From: Bacteroidales bacterium
GTDB taxonomy: Bacteria; Bacteroidota; Bacteroidia; Bacteroidales; UBA932
Length of the DNA stretch: 64,000 nt
Direction: 5' to 3'
Assembly (NCBI GenBank): GCA_012522855.1
Contig: JAAYJQ010000010.1
Location: 62,001 to 126,000, forward strand
Made by a program: the position numbers and the translations under genes. The notes beneath the pieces were generated by a model. The model saw nothing but the letters and a program-made list of their open reading frames with translations, ran no database searches and was not told the DNA's origin. Positions 26,601 through 35,127 of this stretch are shown in pieces (the stretch's first letter is position 1; every line of letters starts with the position of its first letter).

Positions 26601-26894
26601 TGGGGCGGCATCGTGGGCATCAGCGGTTCGCTTCCGTACATGGACGGGACCGATGTCCGCGTGCCGTTCTTCACGAACTATGACGCGGAGACCGGACAAT
26701 GGATCGTGGAGAACTATGGAGTGGATCCCGACATCGAAATCGATAACGACCCGATCAAGGAGCAGGCTGGGGAAGACCAACAACTGAACGAGGCCATCCG
26801 GGTCGCGCTTGAGCAGATCAAAGACCGCAAGCCGCTTCCGAAGGTTCCCGCCCCGCGCACCTTTAAGGATCTCGGCCTGCCGGAGACTTGGTAG
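23637..26894 (+). CDS. Tricorn-like S41 protease, exported
   Basis: A 1085-residue protein with a signal peptide (MRRIFFMVLAGGLSVLALAQ). Two beta-propellers follow (many SPDGK(Y/F)IAF blades, about 30-600), then a tricorn C1 region, a PDZ domain (about 790-860) and an S41 catalytic domain. The catalytic residues can be placed: H743 in GSGHAYIS and S966 in YSASDGD; DDRANGGGN forms the oxyanion region. Tricorn proteases degrade peptides from larger proteases; in Bacteroidetes they are periplasmic. A short low-complexity Lys/Glu/Ala linker (about residues 545-585) joins the propellers to the catalytic half. It is convergent with the HAD gene, 18 bp apart. Confidence 0.92.
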   Translation: MRRIFFMVLAGGLSVLALAQSAGNEARLLRFPATDGTNIAFTYAGDLFTAPITGGTARRLTSHVGFEAFAKYSPDGKFIAFTGEYDGNREVYLIPAEGGEPVRLTYTSTNARDDMGDRMGPNNIVMGWSPDGKKILYRNRTGDGFIGKLWSVSPEGGMPEQIPLPEGGFCSFSPDGKSLAYNRIMREFRTWKYYRGGMADEIWVYDGKSVVQITDNDAQDIFPMWVGDEIYFASDRDMIMNLFVYDTNTKTIAKVTDWKDYDVRFPSTNGKWIVYEKGGFLFKLDPQTKQSEQIHITLGSDDIYARSERMDVGRKRRNSYSLSPDGKRMAITARGELFDVPVGQGVTRNLTRTPGSNDRSANWSPDGKYIAFIGDGTGETEVYLYDVAKGGAPVQITRNNDTYIRSLLWSPDSKHIYYTDRKNRIVEVDPVAKTKKTIAECPEAEFRSVDISRDSKWLAYTKPAENQMNVIYLRNLASGKEYPVTDRWYNSSAPTFSADGKYLIFSSDRDLNPIYSRIEWDYAYTDMSGTYMTMLAADTPSPLLPTDSHSSAKAEDPKPDPEADKDSAAKKKAKESEPAEIRIDPEGLSERIIKLPVSNARNYFCDGKKLWYTGQGGTHVFDFSTGKSDKCAESMIVYRAGDKKALLTGSVWKAVDFPASKVSGGEEVDVANMYATVDYSQEWPQIFDEVWRAFRDGYYVENMHGRDWNAIKEKYAVLLPYVKTRLDLNYVIGGMISELGSGHAYISPGDYPKPDKIQMGLLGAKISKDKSGFFRIDHIYAGAPYRSSLRSPLAELGMNISEGDYITAIDGQPLQGVDNLYKLLIGKADKLTELTVNTVAKEGGRKVVVKPIADEYPLEHYEWVMNNIRTVEEKSGGKVGYIYIPDMGAEGLNEFARYYYPQLDKEALIIDDRANGGGNVSPMIIERLQRIAYRMTMSRTSTLTGTVPEGTHTGPKVLLINKYSASDGDLFPWSFKANKLGTVIGTRTWGGIVGISGSLPYMDGTDVRVPFFTNYDAETGQWIVENYGVDPDIEIDNDPIKEQAGEDQQLNEAIRVALEQIKDRKPLPKVPAPRTFKDLGLPETW

Positions 26895-26912
26895 AAGTTC
26901 TCTGAAAGAAAT

Positions 26913-27539
26913 CTAGAGGAGGCGGAGCACCGCTCCGGTCCAGTCCGTGTTGGCCTGGGGATTCAGTACGTGGATTCCCAAGGCCTTTGCGGCTTCCGCG
27001 TTCCGCGGGCTGTCGTCGACAAACAGCAGTTCCTCCGGTCGGATGCCTTCTTTGGCAAGGACATACCGGTAGATTTCCGGAGAAGGTTTCCGTAGTTTGC
27101 ACTCGAAACTCAGGTATGTGGCGTCGAAATAGTAGTCCAGCGAATGGCCTTTTCCGTCGAAGCCTGTTCCGTCGGGATCCATCACCATGAAAGGATTTGT
27201 GTTGGACAGCAGGACGCGTCGGTAGCCCATCTCGCGGAGGCGGAGCAGAAAATCGAGATTCCGCTGCGGGAGGCCGATCCGGAAGCCTGTCCAGCCGTAG
27301 CGGCAATCTTCCAGGGTGAGTTCCTTGCCGCAGAGTTTGGAGAGTTCCCGACGGAAATCCTCCGCGGAGATCTTTCCGTCCTCCAGGTCTCCGAAGATTC
27401 CTTCTTGGTAGAACGGATTGAGATAGCGGGAGGCCTCCCGGACGCCGACTTCTTCAAAATGCCGGATGGCATTCTCATGGCTTTGGTCGAAGATCACGCC
27501 GCCCAGGTCCAGCGCGATGACTTTGAAAGGATTTTGCAT
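26913..27539 (-). CDS. HAD-superfamily phosphatase (YihX-like)
   Basis: A 208-residue HAD hydrolase: motif I DLGGVIFD, motif II LLSNTNP, motif III lysine in KLRKPSPEIY and motif IV FVDDSPRN. The DxGGV form of motif I and the cap helices match HAD-IA phosphatases of the YihX group (sugar phosphate phosphatases). The natural substrate cannot be told. It lies 11 bp downstream of the thioesterase-like gene on the same strand and is probably cotranscribed. Confidence 0.88.
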   Translation of the reverse strand: MQNPFKVIALDLGGVIFDQSHENAIRHFEEVGVREASRYLNPFYQEGIFGDLEDGKISAEDFRRELSKLCGKELTLEDCRYGWTGFRIGLPQRNLDFLLRLREMGYRRVLLSNTNPFMVMDPDGTGFDGKGHSLDYYFDATYLSFECKLRKPSPEIYRYVLAKEGIRPEELLFVDDSPRNAEAAKALGIHVLNPQANTDWTGAVLRLL

Positions 27540-27550
27540 GGCTGTAAAGA

Positions 27551-27952
27551 TTAGCGCGATAATTTCGCGTCGGTTTTGGCTTGGAATTTCTCGAGGTCGA
27601 TGATGAAGCGTTCGTGGGTCCCTTCTCCGATGAGTTCCGCTTCGTCGTAGGCCTTGACCGAGAATGTGATGGCGCGGCGGTCAATGCCGATGATTTCGCA
27701 TTCGCACCAGACTTTCATTCCGGCGGGCGTGGATGCTAGGTGGTTCACCAGGACCTTTGTCCCGACGGTGTCCTGTCCTTCAGGGAGGCAGGATTGGGCG
27801 AGACGCCAGCAGGTCGTCTCCATCAGCGCGATCATCATAGGGGTCGCATACACCCGTACAGGGCCGCTGCAGCATTTGGCAGCCGTCATCTCCTCCGTCA
27901 CTCGTTCTTCGCGGCGGCCCTTCAGGCCGATTCTCAGTTTGTTTTCTTCCAT
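27551..27952 (-). CDS. Hot-dog fold thioesterase, FlK-like
   Basis: A 133-residue protein resembling the fluoroacetyl-CoA-thioesterase (FlK)-like family: RVYATPMMIALMETTCW, VLVNHLASTPAGMKVWCECEI and GEGTHERFII, where ATP(A/M)MI, the HLA..P.G turn and the GTHER C-terminal strand are conserved. It presumably hydrolyses a small acyl-CoA. On the minus strand a TATCTTTA element (27957-27964) ends only 4 bp before the ATG, leaving almost no room for a 5' leader. Near-identical sequence recurs at 36646-36694. Confidence 0.82.
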   Translation of the reverse strand: MEENKLRIGLKGRREERVTEEMTAAKCCSGPVRVYATPMMIALMETTCWRLAQSCLPEGQDTVGTKVLVNHLASTPAGMKVWCECEIIGIDRRAITFSVKAYDEAELIGEGTHERFIIDLEKFQAKTDAKLSR

Positions 27953-27994
27953 GCCCTAAAGATAGTGAATCCAGATCAAGAAAGTATATTCAAG
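27941..27994 (-). repeat. Left copy of a ~54-bp dispersed repeat (thioesterase 5' region)
   Basis: The stretch from the second to sixth codons of the thioesterase through its upstream region closely matches 36641-36694: TTTTCTTCCAT, then AAAGATA, TGAATCC and ATATTCAAG are shared in the same order and spacing. Similarity stops after ATATTCAAG. Both copies have the same orientation and they bracket the AT-rich island. Confidence 0.6.
27957..27964 (-). promoter_or_regulatory. -7-like element abutting the thioesterase start codon
   Basis: The minus strand reads TATCTTTA, one base off TAnnTTTG, then GGGC and ATG. If this is the promoter, the transcript would be leaderless or nearly so. The paralogous copy at 36657-36664 reads the perfect TATCTTTG. 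Confidence 0.4.
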
Positions 27995-28926
27995 TCCGCC
28001 TCGTGGCGGATCGGCTGTGTGGTTGTGGAGGGTAACGATCTGCTGCTGTGGACTTTCCGCCTTGCAGCCTCGGGGAAAAAAGCCGGAGGCATATTCATCT
28101 TTCCTTCTGCCCATCAGCACCTTGCCCTCCACGGCACATAGCAGATATCAGTCCTGGGCGAGGCTCCGGCAAAAGCGGCCATTATACCTTCATCGTCAAC
28201 GCCTTGTTCCTAGGCATCACGCCTATAGTGTCTGGCACAATCGATGGGGAAGGAGGTAGGTCAATCAAAACAGAAACCCTTTAGTGACGAGTTTTGCTGC
28301 GATCTCATTTTGAAAGCCCTTGGGGAGCATAAGTCATCGCCGCGGTGGAAAATTAATGACTTGGTGATAGAGTATTTTCAGCACCAAATTGAAATCAGCA
28401 TCCAGTATCTGTAGAATGCCGATTCTTATGATTCTAGATTACTTATCAATTACCTCTTAGACCATATTGGCTGTCGTGCATAGGCAATCAAGCGAGAGTG
28501 TTTCCCAAAAGTATGTCGGAGAGGTTGAAATAGGGCAGCACCACCTACGCCTACGACGCCTCTGGCCGCAACTTGACAGCAATTTATCGGGCAGGAAGCA
28601 CGAGGGTTACGACGGAGTATACAAACATAAGGTGTACAAACACAGCGCATTGGAGAACGATTTCGTGCACACCTCGGATTGGAATCGCCAGCACAGCCCC
28701 TTTTTTGGTTCAAGGTGTACACGCAGATCCCACAGGAAGCCGTTTCCTTGTACACTTCGGCAATATTACCGAAAGGCGGCTTATCCTCCGGTGTGAAGTA
28801 GGGCTTGCGTCCAAGTTCCGTGTTTTCAATGGTCTTCCGGTACAGGTCATAAAAATCAAACTCCCTAAATATCGATTCGGTTTTCGCTAACCACTTTCCA
28901 CGCCGGCAGTGTCAGGTATGGGGCCC
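27995..28926. other. Decayed, gene-free region with fragments
   Basis: No intact gene is convincing in these 930 bp. On the plus strand 28540-28640 encodes a YD/RHS-repeat fragment (see separate entry). On the minus strand about 28690-28905 encodes an open stretch with SIFREFDFYDLYRKTIENTELG, which looks like a piece of a real protein, possibly a transposase, but I cannot name it. The plus strand near 28165-28260 contains an isolated YTFIVNALFLGITPIVSG-like stretch. The mosaic suggests several partial insertions followed by decay. Confidence 0.55.
28537..28640 (+). pseudogene. RHS/YD-repeat protein remnant
   Basis: The frame through 28540 reads TTYAYDASGRNLTAIYRAG, a typical YD repeat (YDxxGRLTxI) of RHS-family toxins and wall proteins. 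Only one repeat is recognisable, and the surrounding frame soon loses similarity and shows no start. It is a short relic of a large gene. Confidence 0.6.
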
Positions 28927-31314
28927 TTACAATGAAAAATTCATCCGATACGTTACCATCGGCATAAATCCTTGCAGCAGGATCTCTGAATAGACACCTT
29001 TGTCAAGGTCAAATGAAAGGCCGTAAATATTTTTCCGGTTTGTCAGGTTTTGCAGATCGAGAGACAGTTCGTCTGTGAACTTCTTCTTGTTTTTTCTATA
29101 TCCTATTCGCAAGTCGGTTCTGAAATAGTCGCGCAGTTGCAACGCATTCACCCGGCTGTTGTCGAACACCAATTTGCGCTGCTGTTTACTCTCCTCCTCG
29201 AATACGGGGGTATAGCGCGTGCCGCCTGCCAATGAACTTTTTACATCAACAAATAGCGTCCACCCCTTTTTAAGCGGCAGTTCATATCCCGAAGCGAGAT
29301 TGAAGAGATATTTCCCGTCGAAGACGGTACTCCATTCTTTTTTATTGAATCCGTTTGTGTAGGTCGAACGGTAAAACGTGGAATTAAACAACAGGTAGTA
29401 ATTGTTGCTCATAAACTTTTCGACGGTGAATTCCACCCCGTAATTTTTCCCCGTTCCTTTATTGACCAGATTTCCTTCCCGCATAATTACATTGTCACCT
29501 GCTCCACCCGCCTGCAGGATCGTATACGTTTCATCCGGGTCGTTTTTTACAGGAATATTATAAAGTCTTTGGAAGTAAGTTTCCGCTTTGATATGCCAAT
29601 CGGGGGCGAAACCCCAATCGTATGAAAAGTCGACGTGCGCGCTCTTCATAAATCCCAATTTCTTATTGCTGTGTTCTATATTGCCGTACGAATCAAGCGT
29701 TCTGATAAAATAGAATGAGCGGGGAATCATCTGGCTGTATAGTCCGCCCGCCAATGCAAGAGTGTGTTTCGCGGCAGGCGTGTAACGGATACCCAAACGG
29801 GGTTCAAGCGCGGAAGTTTTGTTCAGATCAAGATACATCCCATGCAAACCGCCCGTCAGCAGCAATTTCGATGTTACATTTTGCCGATATTGCGCATAGG
29901 CTCTCCAAAGACTGAAAGCTCCTTTTTCATCGACATTGGTAAAAAGTCCCCTTTCATCATCAAAGGATTCTTTTTCCAAATAATTTACATCATACAAGTC
30001 ATACTTCACGCCTGCTTCTATCAGCGAAGCGTAAGAAAATCGGTGTTCTATTTTTGAATAGAGCGAATATTTATTTTCCAGAGCCTGCTCATCCCACAAC
30101 GTTTGCCATTCGGCATCCGGCTGTTTCAGAGACATTGTATCTACAGGCATATGGGTATCGCTCCTTACAAAGGAAAGCAATGTGGTTAGTTTTGTTTTCG
30201 GCGTAAAATCAAGGGTGTGCGTTGCTCCAAGAACAAATGTTTTCGCATCGATTTTGATACGTTGATCAAACTGCCCAAGTAGATTTTCATCAAATTCAAC
30301 CATTTCTACTTCCGAAGTCACAAAATCAATTCCGCTGCTGCCATACAAACCAATGACGGAAAGATGGTTTTTCGTGTTGATGTCAAAGTCAAGTTTTAGA
30401 GTCAGATCCTGATACTTCGGTGTTATACCTGCATAAAACCCCATCTTTTCCATCAAATCGGGAATAGAATATCGGTACGAAATCAGATAGGACGAAGTGC
30501 TTTTTTTTGAAAAATAACCTTCCGAACCCAGTTCAAAGCCGTTCCATCCCATTTGCGCCCAGAATTCATGTTTTTGGTTGTTTCCTTTCCTCATTTTCAA
30601 GTCGAATATTCCCGCCAACGCGTTACCATAGGAAGCGGGCCACGCGCTCATATGAAAATCCGAATTTGAGAGCAGGTTGGTATTCAGCATGGTAACTTGA
30701 CCGCCCGTCATACCTACGCCGGTATTGAAGTGATTGAGATTGGGAATTTCCACTCCGTCGAGCGCCCACTGAACACCGATGGGAGAATTGCCCCTGATGA
30801 TGATATCGTTGCGTGAATCGTTGGCAGGAATGACTCCCGCGAAGCTGCGCACCATGCGTGCCGGATCACCCAACGAACCGGCGAAACGAAAGGTCTCTTC
30901 CGTGCTGAACGTTCTGCCCCCGGTAACGCTTAACCTGTTGATGGGCCGACTCTTATCTCGACTTGCCACGACCTCTGTACCTTGCAGCTCTTCGAATGAA
31001 GGTTCCAGCACCACGTTTAATATCACCTCTTTGCCTGTATTTACCAAGACATCGATTTCTTGCGGCAAAAATCCGGTGCTGCTGAACAATAGTTTATGTC
31101 GTCCGACGGGAACACTGAAAGCGAAATTGCCGTGTTCATCCGTCACCGTTCCTAAAGCAGGTTCGCTTCCTTCCACGAATATAGAAGCCTGAATTAACTC
31201 CTGGGCAGGGTCGCCCGACACCACATTGCCCCTTACTGTTTCCGCCAAATTGTTTTGTGCGATACCAGCCGATACCGGCAAAAAAATGAATAAGATAAAC
31301 CACAACTGTTTCAT
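28927..31314 (-). CDS. TonB-dependent outer-membrane receptor (first of a tandem pair)
   Basis: A 795-residue protein with a signal peptide (cleavage near AGIAQ), then a carboxypeptidase-regulatory-like domain (about 25-105, GNVVSGDPAQELIQASIFVEG, ending in GFLPQEIDV). A plug domain follows (FAGVIPANDSRNDIIIRGNSPIGVQWALDGVEIPN) and a beta-barrel ending MVTYRMNFSL with a terminal aromatic pattern. It imports a ligand with TonB energy. No SusD lies nearby, so this is not a SusC-type pair. It is clearly a paralogue of the next upstream gene (same RNDIIIRGNSP plug motif and MRKGN blocks), 12 bp away. The sequence is AT-rich compared with core genes. Confidence 0.9.
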   Translation of the reverse strand: MKQLWFILFIFLPVSAGIAQNNLAETVRGNVVSGDPAQELIQASIFVEGSEPALGTVTDEHGNFAFSVPVGRHKLLFSSTGFLPQEIDVLVNTGKEVILNVVLEPSFEELQGTEVVASRDKSRPINRLSVTGGRTFSTEETFRFAGSLGDPARMVRSFAGVIPANDSRNDIIIRGNSPIGVQWALDGVEIPNLNHFNTGVGMTGGQVTMLNTNLLSNSDFHMSAWPASYGNALAGIFDLKMRKGNNQKHEFWAQMGWNGFELGSEGYFSKKSTSSYLISYRYSIPDLMEKMGFYAGITPKYQDLTLKLDFDINTKNHLSVIGLYGSSGIDFVTSEVEMVEFDENLLGQFDQRIKIDAKTFVLGATHTLDFTPKTKLTTLLSFVRSDTHMPVDTMSLKQPDAEWQTLWDEQALENKYSLYSKIEHRFSYASLIEAGVKYDLYDVNYLEKESFDDERGLFTNVDEKGAFSLWRAYAQYRQNVTSKLLLTGGLHGMYLDLNKTSALEPRLGIRYTPAAKHTLALAGGLYSQMIPRSFYFIRTLDSYGNIEHSNKKLGFMKSAHVDFSYDWGFAPDWHIKAETYFQRLYNIPVKNDPDETYTILQAGGAGDNVIMREGNLVNKGTGKNYGVEFTVEKFMSNNYYLLFNSTFYRSTYTNGFNKKEWSTVFDGKYLFNLASGYELPLKKGWTLFVDVKSSLAGGTRYTPVFEEESKQQRKLVFDNSRVNALQLRDYFRTDLRIGYRKNKKKFTDELSLDLQNLTNRKNIYGLSFDLDKGVYSEILLQGFMPMVTYRMNFSL

Positions 31315-31326
31315 ACCAAGCGTTAT

Positions 31327-33666
31327 CTAAAAATACAATCTGAACATACCGCCGGGCATGATACCCATTTGGTAATCCGTTTTTATCGTTTGCGTTTCGG
31401 CGTCATAAATTTCTCGCCAAATATTCTTTCTGTTGGTAATATTTGTCAGTTCGAAAGCAACTTCATAACTCATTTTTCTCAGATTTACACGATAGAGGAG
31501 CTTGATATTCGCCTTGAAGAAATCCGGATTTTTGTCCTTATAGGCATTTTCATAATCGTAAATTGTATGAGTTTCCGTTCTGGATTTTTCAAGGTCGATC
31601 GGAATTTTCCGCAAGCCTCCCGCATAAACGATATTCCCGTTGATTGTGATAGTTTGTTGTTTCGGCAGTTCGAATTCGTAACCGCCAAGCGCGTTCAAGA
31701 GGAAATTGCTGTTATAAACGGTGTTTCGCCAAATACGGTCGGACGCCAAATATTCGGAATTGAAGAGCGACGCGGTAATCAAGAAATAATAGTGATCGGA
31801 AAAATATTTTTCCGCTGTCATTTCAAGGCCCCAATTCCTTCCCTTGCCTTTATTTACCAAATCGCCTTTTGTAATTTCGTAGAAATCAGCGCCATAATTG
31901 ATGACTGAATAATGTGATCGTTCCTTCTCGATCGGGATGTCGAACAAATATTGATAATAGACCTCGGTTTTCAAATTGAAATCTTTTCCGAAATTCAGAT
32001 TGTAACCCAAAACAAAGTGATGACTTTTTGAAAAATCCAAATCAGTATTGGTCTGCTTGTATACAAGATTTGTGGTATCAAGTAAAGTTTGGTGAAAGTA
32101 TATATTTCCGGGTTGGGTTTGAGAATGTAAACCGTAAGCAAAGCCGAAACTGTTATTCTTATTCGGTGAATACTTGATGGCCGCTCGCGGCTCTGCGGAG
32201 AATGAATGATTCAACAGAGAGAATTGAGAGAACACCCCCAACGTTGTTTCAAGTTTTTCATTGATACGGTGTTGGTATTGTGCATTGAACTGAGCGAGTC
32301 CGTAGTCTCCGCGATTTTTAGTACCGGAGATGTATTGATTTTGAATTTTCGCGCTATCGGCAAAATTTATAAATGAATGAATATAAGACGCTCCGGCAAT
32401 TACTCTGTTTTTGGGGTTGAAACGATGTCTGTATTGGGTGGTCGCGATTAATTTGTTTTCAGTATAAGCGCCGCCGAAGAAATGAAAATCATTGCTGTTA
32501 TTGAAAACACTGTCCACAGCTACGCTTGATGTGGAATTTGTAAAAGCAACGGAAGTTCGCAAGTTGGATTTCGCGCTTATTCTGTTTTTCATTGTAATTG
32601 CGGCCACATGCGTTTGTCCTCCCATTTCCGTCCGAAGGTTTTTTGTGTAATTCAAAACATTTTCATCGGGATTCATCGACATTGAACAGGGACCGCCGAA
32701 GCCCCAGAACGATAGGGAAGTTTTACCGAATTCAAAGTCGGATTTGAATGTTAAATCCTGATATTTTGGAATGGCGGGCGTATTGAATTTTATTCCGATT
32801 TTGTCGAAAAGTTCCAAAAAAGCATAGCGATAATTGATCATAAAACTCGAATTATGTTTTTTGGAAAACGGGCCTTCAACGCCCGCTTCCAAACCGCCGG
32901 TTCCCATTTGAACGAGATATTCAAATTTTTCGCTGTTGCCTTTTCGCATTGATAAATCAAATGCGCCTGCAGTGGCATTTCCATATTGAGCCGGCATTGC
33001 GCCCGTCAAAAAATCGGAATTTGACAATTGATTGTTATTCAGCATCGAGATGGCGCCGCCGTTGGTTCCCAGGGTGGCAAAATGGTTGGGATTGGGAATA
33101 GGAATCCCTTCCAGCATATACAGCAATCCGAGCGGTGAATTCCCCCTGATGATGATATCATTACGCGAATCGCCCGCTGCCTGGACTCCGGCAAAATAGG
33201 AAGCCATTTTCGCAGGGTCGCCATTTGTCCCGGCATAGCGCTCCGTCTCTTTCACGTCAAAAGAGCGTGAACTGACATAAGCCAATTCGTTGTTCGCCTC
33301 ACCTCGTTTTCTTGCCGCGACGGTTACTTCCGTCAAGTATTGAGGAGATTGCTCCATCCTTACTTCAACTTCAAGTGCTTTTCCGCTTGCAAGTATCAAG
33401 TTGTTCGCGAAATAGGGCTCGTAGCCCAAATAGTTGATTTGCAAGCGAACCCTTCCCGCTCTGACTTTTTCAAAAATGAACTTTCCTTCGCTGTCGGAAA
33501 TCGTAGAAAAGTTCAAGGAGTCAACAGTAAGCGTGATCGTGGCATTGACCAGTATTTCATCCGTAAAAGCATCTTTGACTACACCTTTTACGGAATTGCT
33601 GAAACTTTGAGAATAAGAGTTTACACTAAGTAAAACAAGTATAGACGCTACAATATAATTCTTCAT
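31327..33666 (-). CDS. TonB-dependent outer-membrane receptor (second of a tandem pair)
   Basis: A 779-residue paralogue of the receptor at 28927-31314: signal peptide (MKNYIVASILVLLSVNSYSQ), carboxypeptidase-regulatory domain, plug with AGDSRNDIIIRGNSPLG and LEGIPIPNPNHF, then a barrel ending GMFRLYF. It is transcribed first of the pair. A TAATTTTG -7-like box on the minus strand at 33777-33784 is about 110 bp upstream. The ligand is unknown. The neighbouring lipase-like, nitroreductase and helical genes are on the same strand upstream but separated by about 200 bp. Confidence 0.9.
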   Translation of the reverse strand: MKNYIVASILVLLSVNSYSQSFSNSVKGVVKDAFTDEILVNATITLTVDSLNFSTISDSEGKFIFEKVRAGRVRLQINYLGYEPYFANNLILASGKALEVEVRMEQSPQYLTEVTVAARKRGEANNELAYVSSRSFDVKETERYAGTNGDPAKMASYFAGVQAAGDSRNDIIIRGNSPLGLLYMLEGIPIPNPNHFATLGTNGGAISMLNNNQLSNSDFLTGAMPAQYGNATAGAFDLSMRKGNSEKFEYLVQMGTGGLEAGVEGPFSKKHNSSFMINYRYAFLELFDKIGIKFNTPAIPKYQDLTFKSDFEFGKTSLSFWGFGGPCSMSMNPDENVLNYTKNLRTEMGGQTHVAAITMKNRISAKSNLRTSVAFTNSTSSVAVDSVFNNSNDFHFFGGAYTENKLIATTQYRHRFNPKNRVIAGASYIHSFINFADSAKIQNQYISGTKNRGDYGLAQFNAQYQHRINEKLETTLGVFSQFSLLNHSFSAEPRAAIKYSPNKNNSFGFAYGLHSQTQPGNIYFHQTLLDTTNLVYKQTNTDLDFSKSHHFVLGYNLNFGKDFNLKTEVYYQYLFDIPIEKERSHYSVINYGADFYEITKGDLVNKGKGRNWGLEMTAEKYFSDHYYFLITASLFNSEYLASDRIWRNTVYNSNFLLNALGGYEFELPKQQTITINGNIVYAGGLRKIPIDLEKSRTETHTIYDYENAYKDKNPDFFKANIKLLYRVNLRKMSYEVAFELTNITNRKNIWREIYDAETQTIKTDYQMGIMPGGMFRLYF

Positions 33667-33776
33667 CTATTCGTATTACATTGCTACTTAATGACACTGT
33701 TATCTTCTATCGAATACAATCTATGAATATACTTTCATTCATCACTTTGTCTGTTTGACATAGTTAAAAACATAGG

Positions 33777-33784
33777 CAAAATTA
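33777..33784 (-). promoter_or_regulatory. Possible -7 element for the tandem TonB receptors
   Basis: The minus strand reads TAATTTTG, matching TAnnTTTG, in the 198-bp gap upstream of the receptor at 33666. No clear -33 match is visible. Confidence 0.35.
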
Positions 33785-33864
33785 GTCAAGTCTACAGAGA
33801 AAGTGATTACGGAAAGATTAAAATAGCATTACATTATTACTGCTTTTCCCTAAAAATATGGGCT

Positions 33865-35121
33865 TTAAAGTAAACCGAACAGTTTATCCGGATAGAGATA
33901 ATTATAGAAATCCATGACCATGTAAACGATCATTTGTTCGTGTGTCATATCCTCATGGATATATTCAACATCGGCATTTATCTCTTTTAAATAGTCATAC
34001 AGAGCGTCTCCGCAAATCGAAGAGCCGAACAGGTCGGTAAAGCAATTGTACAAAAAAACCTTACCTTCCGGAAGCCAGTCATTGGGAATGGAGTTTTTTT
34101 CCAATGCGGTCATAACCGATTGACGATATTGGTTTTGTTCATTGTTTAAAAAATCCTCATCAAAATAGTTGTTCAGATCGGTTCCGATATAAGCTGTAAC
34201 GTCTCTTACACCTTTATATCCGTCGCATAATTCGGGAAATCCATCCAGCAGCTTGCCTTTGAAGATCTTGGTGAAATCGAGATTCAAATTTTCATAATAG
34301 TCTAATGACCATAGTACATACGGCGCGGCGGCATATTCAGTATAGCGAGTCTCAAATATATCTTTACCATAGAGTTCCGGGTAATAGACACCTCCTCCGA
34401 TAAAGATATCTTTCACAGTTACATTTAACTCTTTGTGAAGCGTGAGATATCGAGCCAACGACCAGGCGCCGGAAGCGCCCAAAGAATAACCGAACAGGGT
34501 AATTTTTTTAGGCAGTTTATACTGATAATGATTGTAAATAAACTCTTTGGCGGCCAGATATAAATCTGCGGCGGTTTCGGCTAAATTTTCGTGTTGAATG
34601 ATCGATATCGGTTGATTTGAACTTACACCCAGTCCGATTCCATCCGGGATTATGCATACATAATCACCCATACCGACCAATACTGCTTCTACACTGTATC
34701 GTACGTCAGTACCGCTCGTGCCCTTGTTCTTGAAAAAGGGAGAGATATAGATTACACCTTTAGGCTTCCTTTTTTGCGGATAATAGATCAATCCCGATGC
34801 TACGATAGGTTTACCAAGGGGATCTTTTGTATTATATGCAACACCATGCATCGTGTAATCCTTTGCAAGCGCGACATAGAGGTTGAGTTTGTCAAGTATT
34901 TTTTTGGATTGTTGCTCATCATAACCAAGTTCTGTCAACAATTCTTTGGGAGAAGCTTCCAGATCTTTAAAAACCTGCTTGATGAGCACTCCTAATTTTA
35001 CATTCTCTTCAAAGAGCTGATGGTTGTATTTGACATATTCAATTTTTTCAAAGTCAGGCTCTCGTTCACAGCTGAGAAGAGAGAAAATGATTGTCAAAAA
35101 AAGTATAAAAGAGCGTTTCAT
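33865..35121 (-). CDS. Exported alpha/beta-hydrolase lipoprotein (secretory lipase-like)
   Basis: A 418-residue protein with a lipoprotein signal (MKRSFILFLTIIFSLLSC). The nucleophile elbow GYSLG (in LFGYSLGASGAWSLARYLT) is typical of alpha/beta hydrolases. VIYISPFFKNKG and VGMGDYVCIIPDGIGLG match the oxyanion and strand regions of secretory lipase or prolyl-oligopeptidase-like proteins, and a late His in EDMTHEQM could complete the triad. It probably acts at the cell envelope on an ester; the substrate is not known. It is AT-rich like its neighbours and lies 6 bp after the nitroreductase, so they are likely cotranscribed. Confidence 0.8.
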   Translation of the reverse strand: MKRSFILFLTIIFSLLSCEREPDFEKIEYVKYNHQLFEENVKLGVLIKQVFKDLEASPKELLTELGYDEQQSKKILDKLNLYVALAKDYTMHGVAYNTKDPLGKPIVASGLIYYPQKRKPKGVIYISPFFKNKGTSGTDVRYSVEAVLVGMGDYVCIIPDGIGLGVSSNQPISIIQHENLAETAADLYLAAKEFIYNHYQYKLPKKITLFGYSLGASGAWSLARYLTLHKELNVTVKDIFIGGGVYYPELYGKDIFETRYTEYAAAPYVLWSLDYYENLNLDFTKIFKGKLLDGFPELCDGYKGVRDVTAYIGTDLNNYFDEDFLNNEQNQYRQSVMTALEKNSIPNDWLPEGKVFLYNCFTDLFGSSICGDALYDYLKEINADVEYIHEDMTHEQMIVYMVMDFYNYLYPDKLFGLL

Positions 35122-35127
35122 TTATGA

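Noticed and set aside
28450-28755. 101-codon minus-strand open frame as a gene
   Set aside because: It has a Cys-rich random composition, no ribosome site and runs through a region of mixed gene fragments, including an RHS relic on the other strand.
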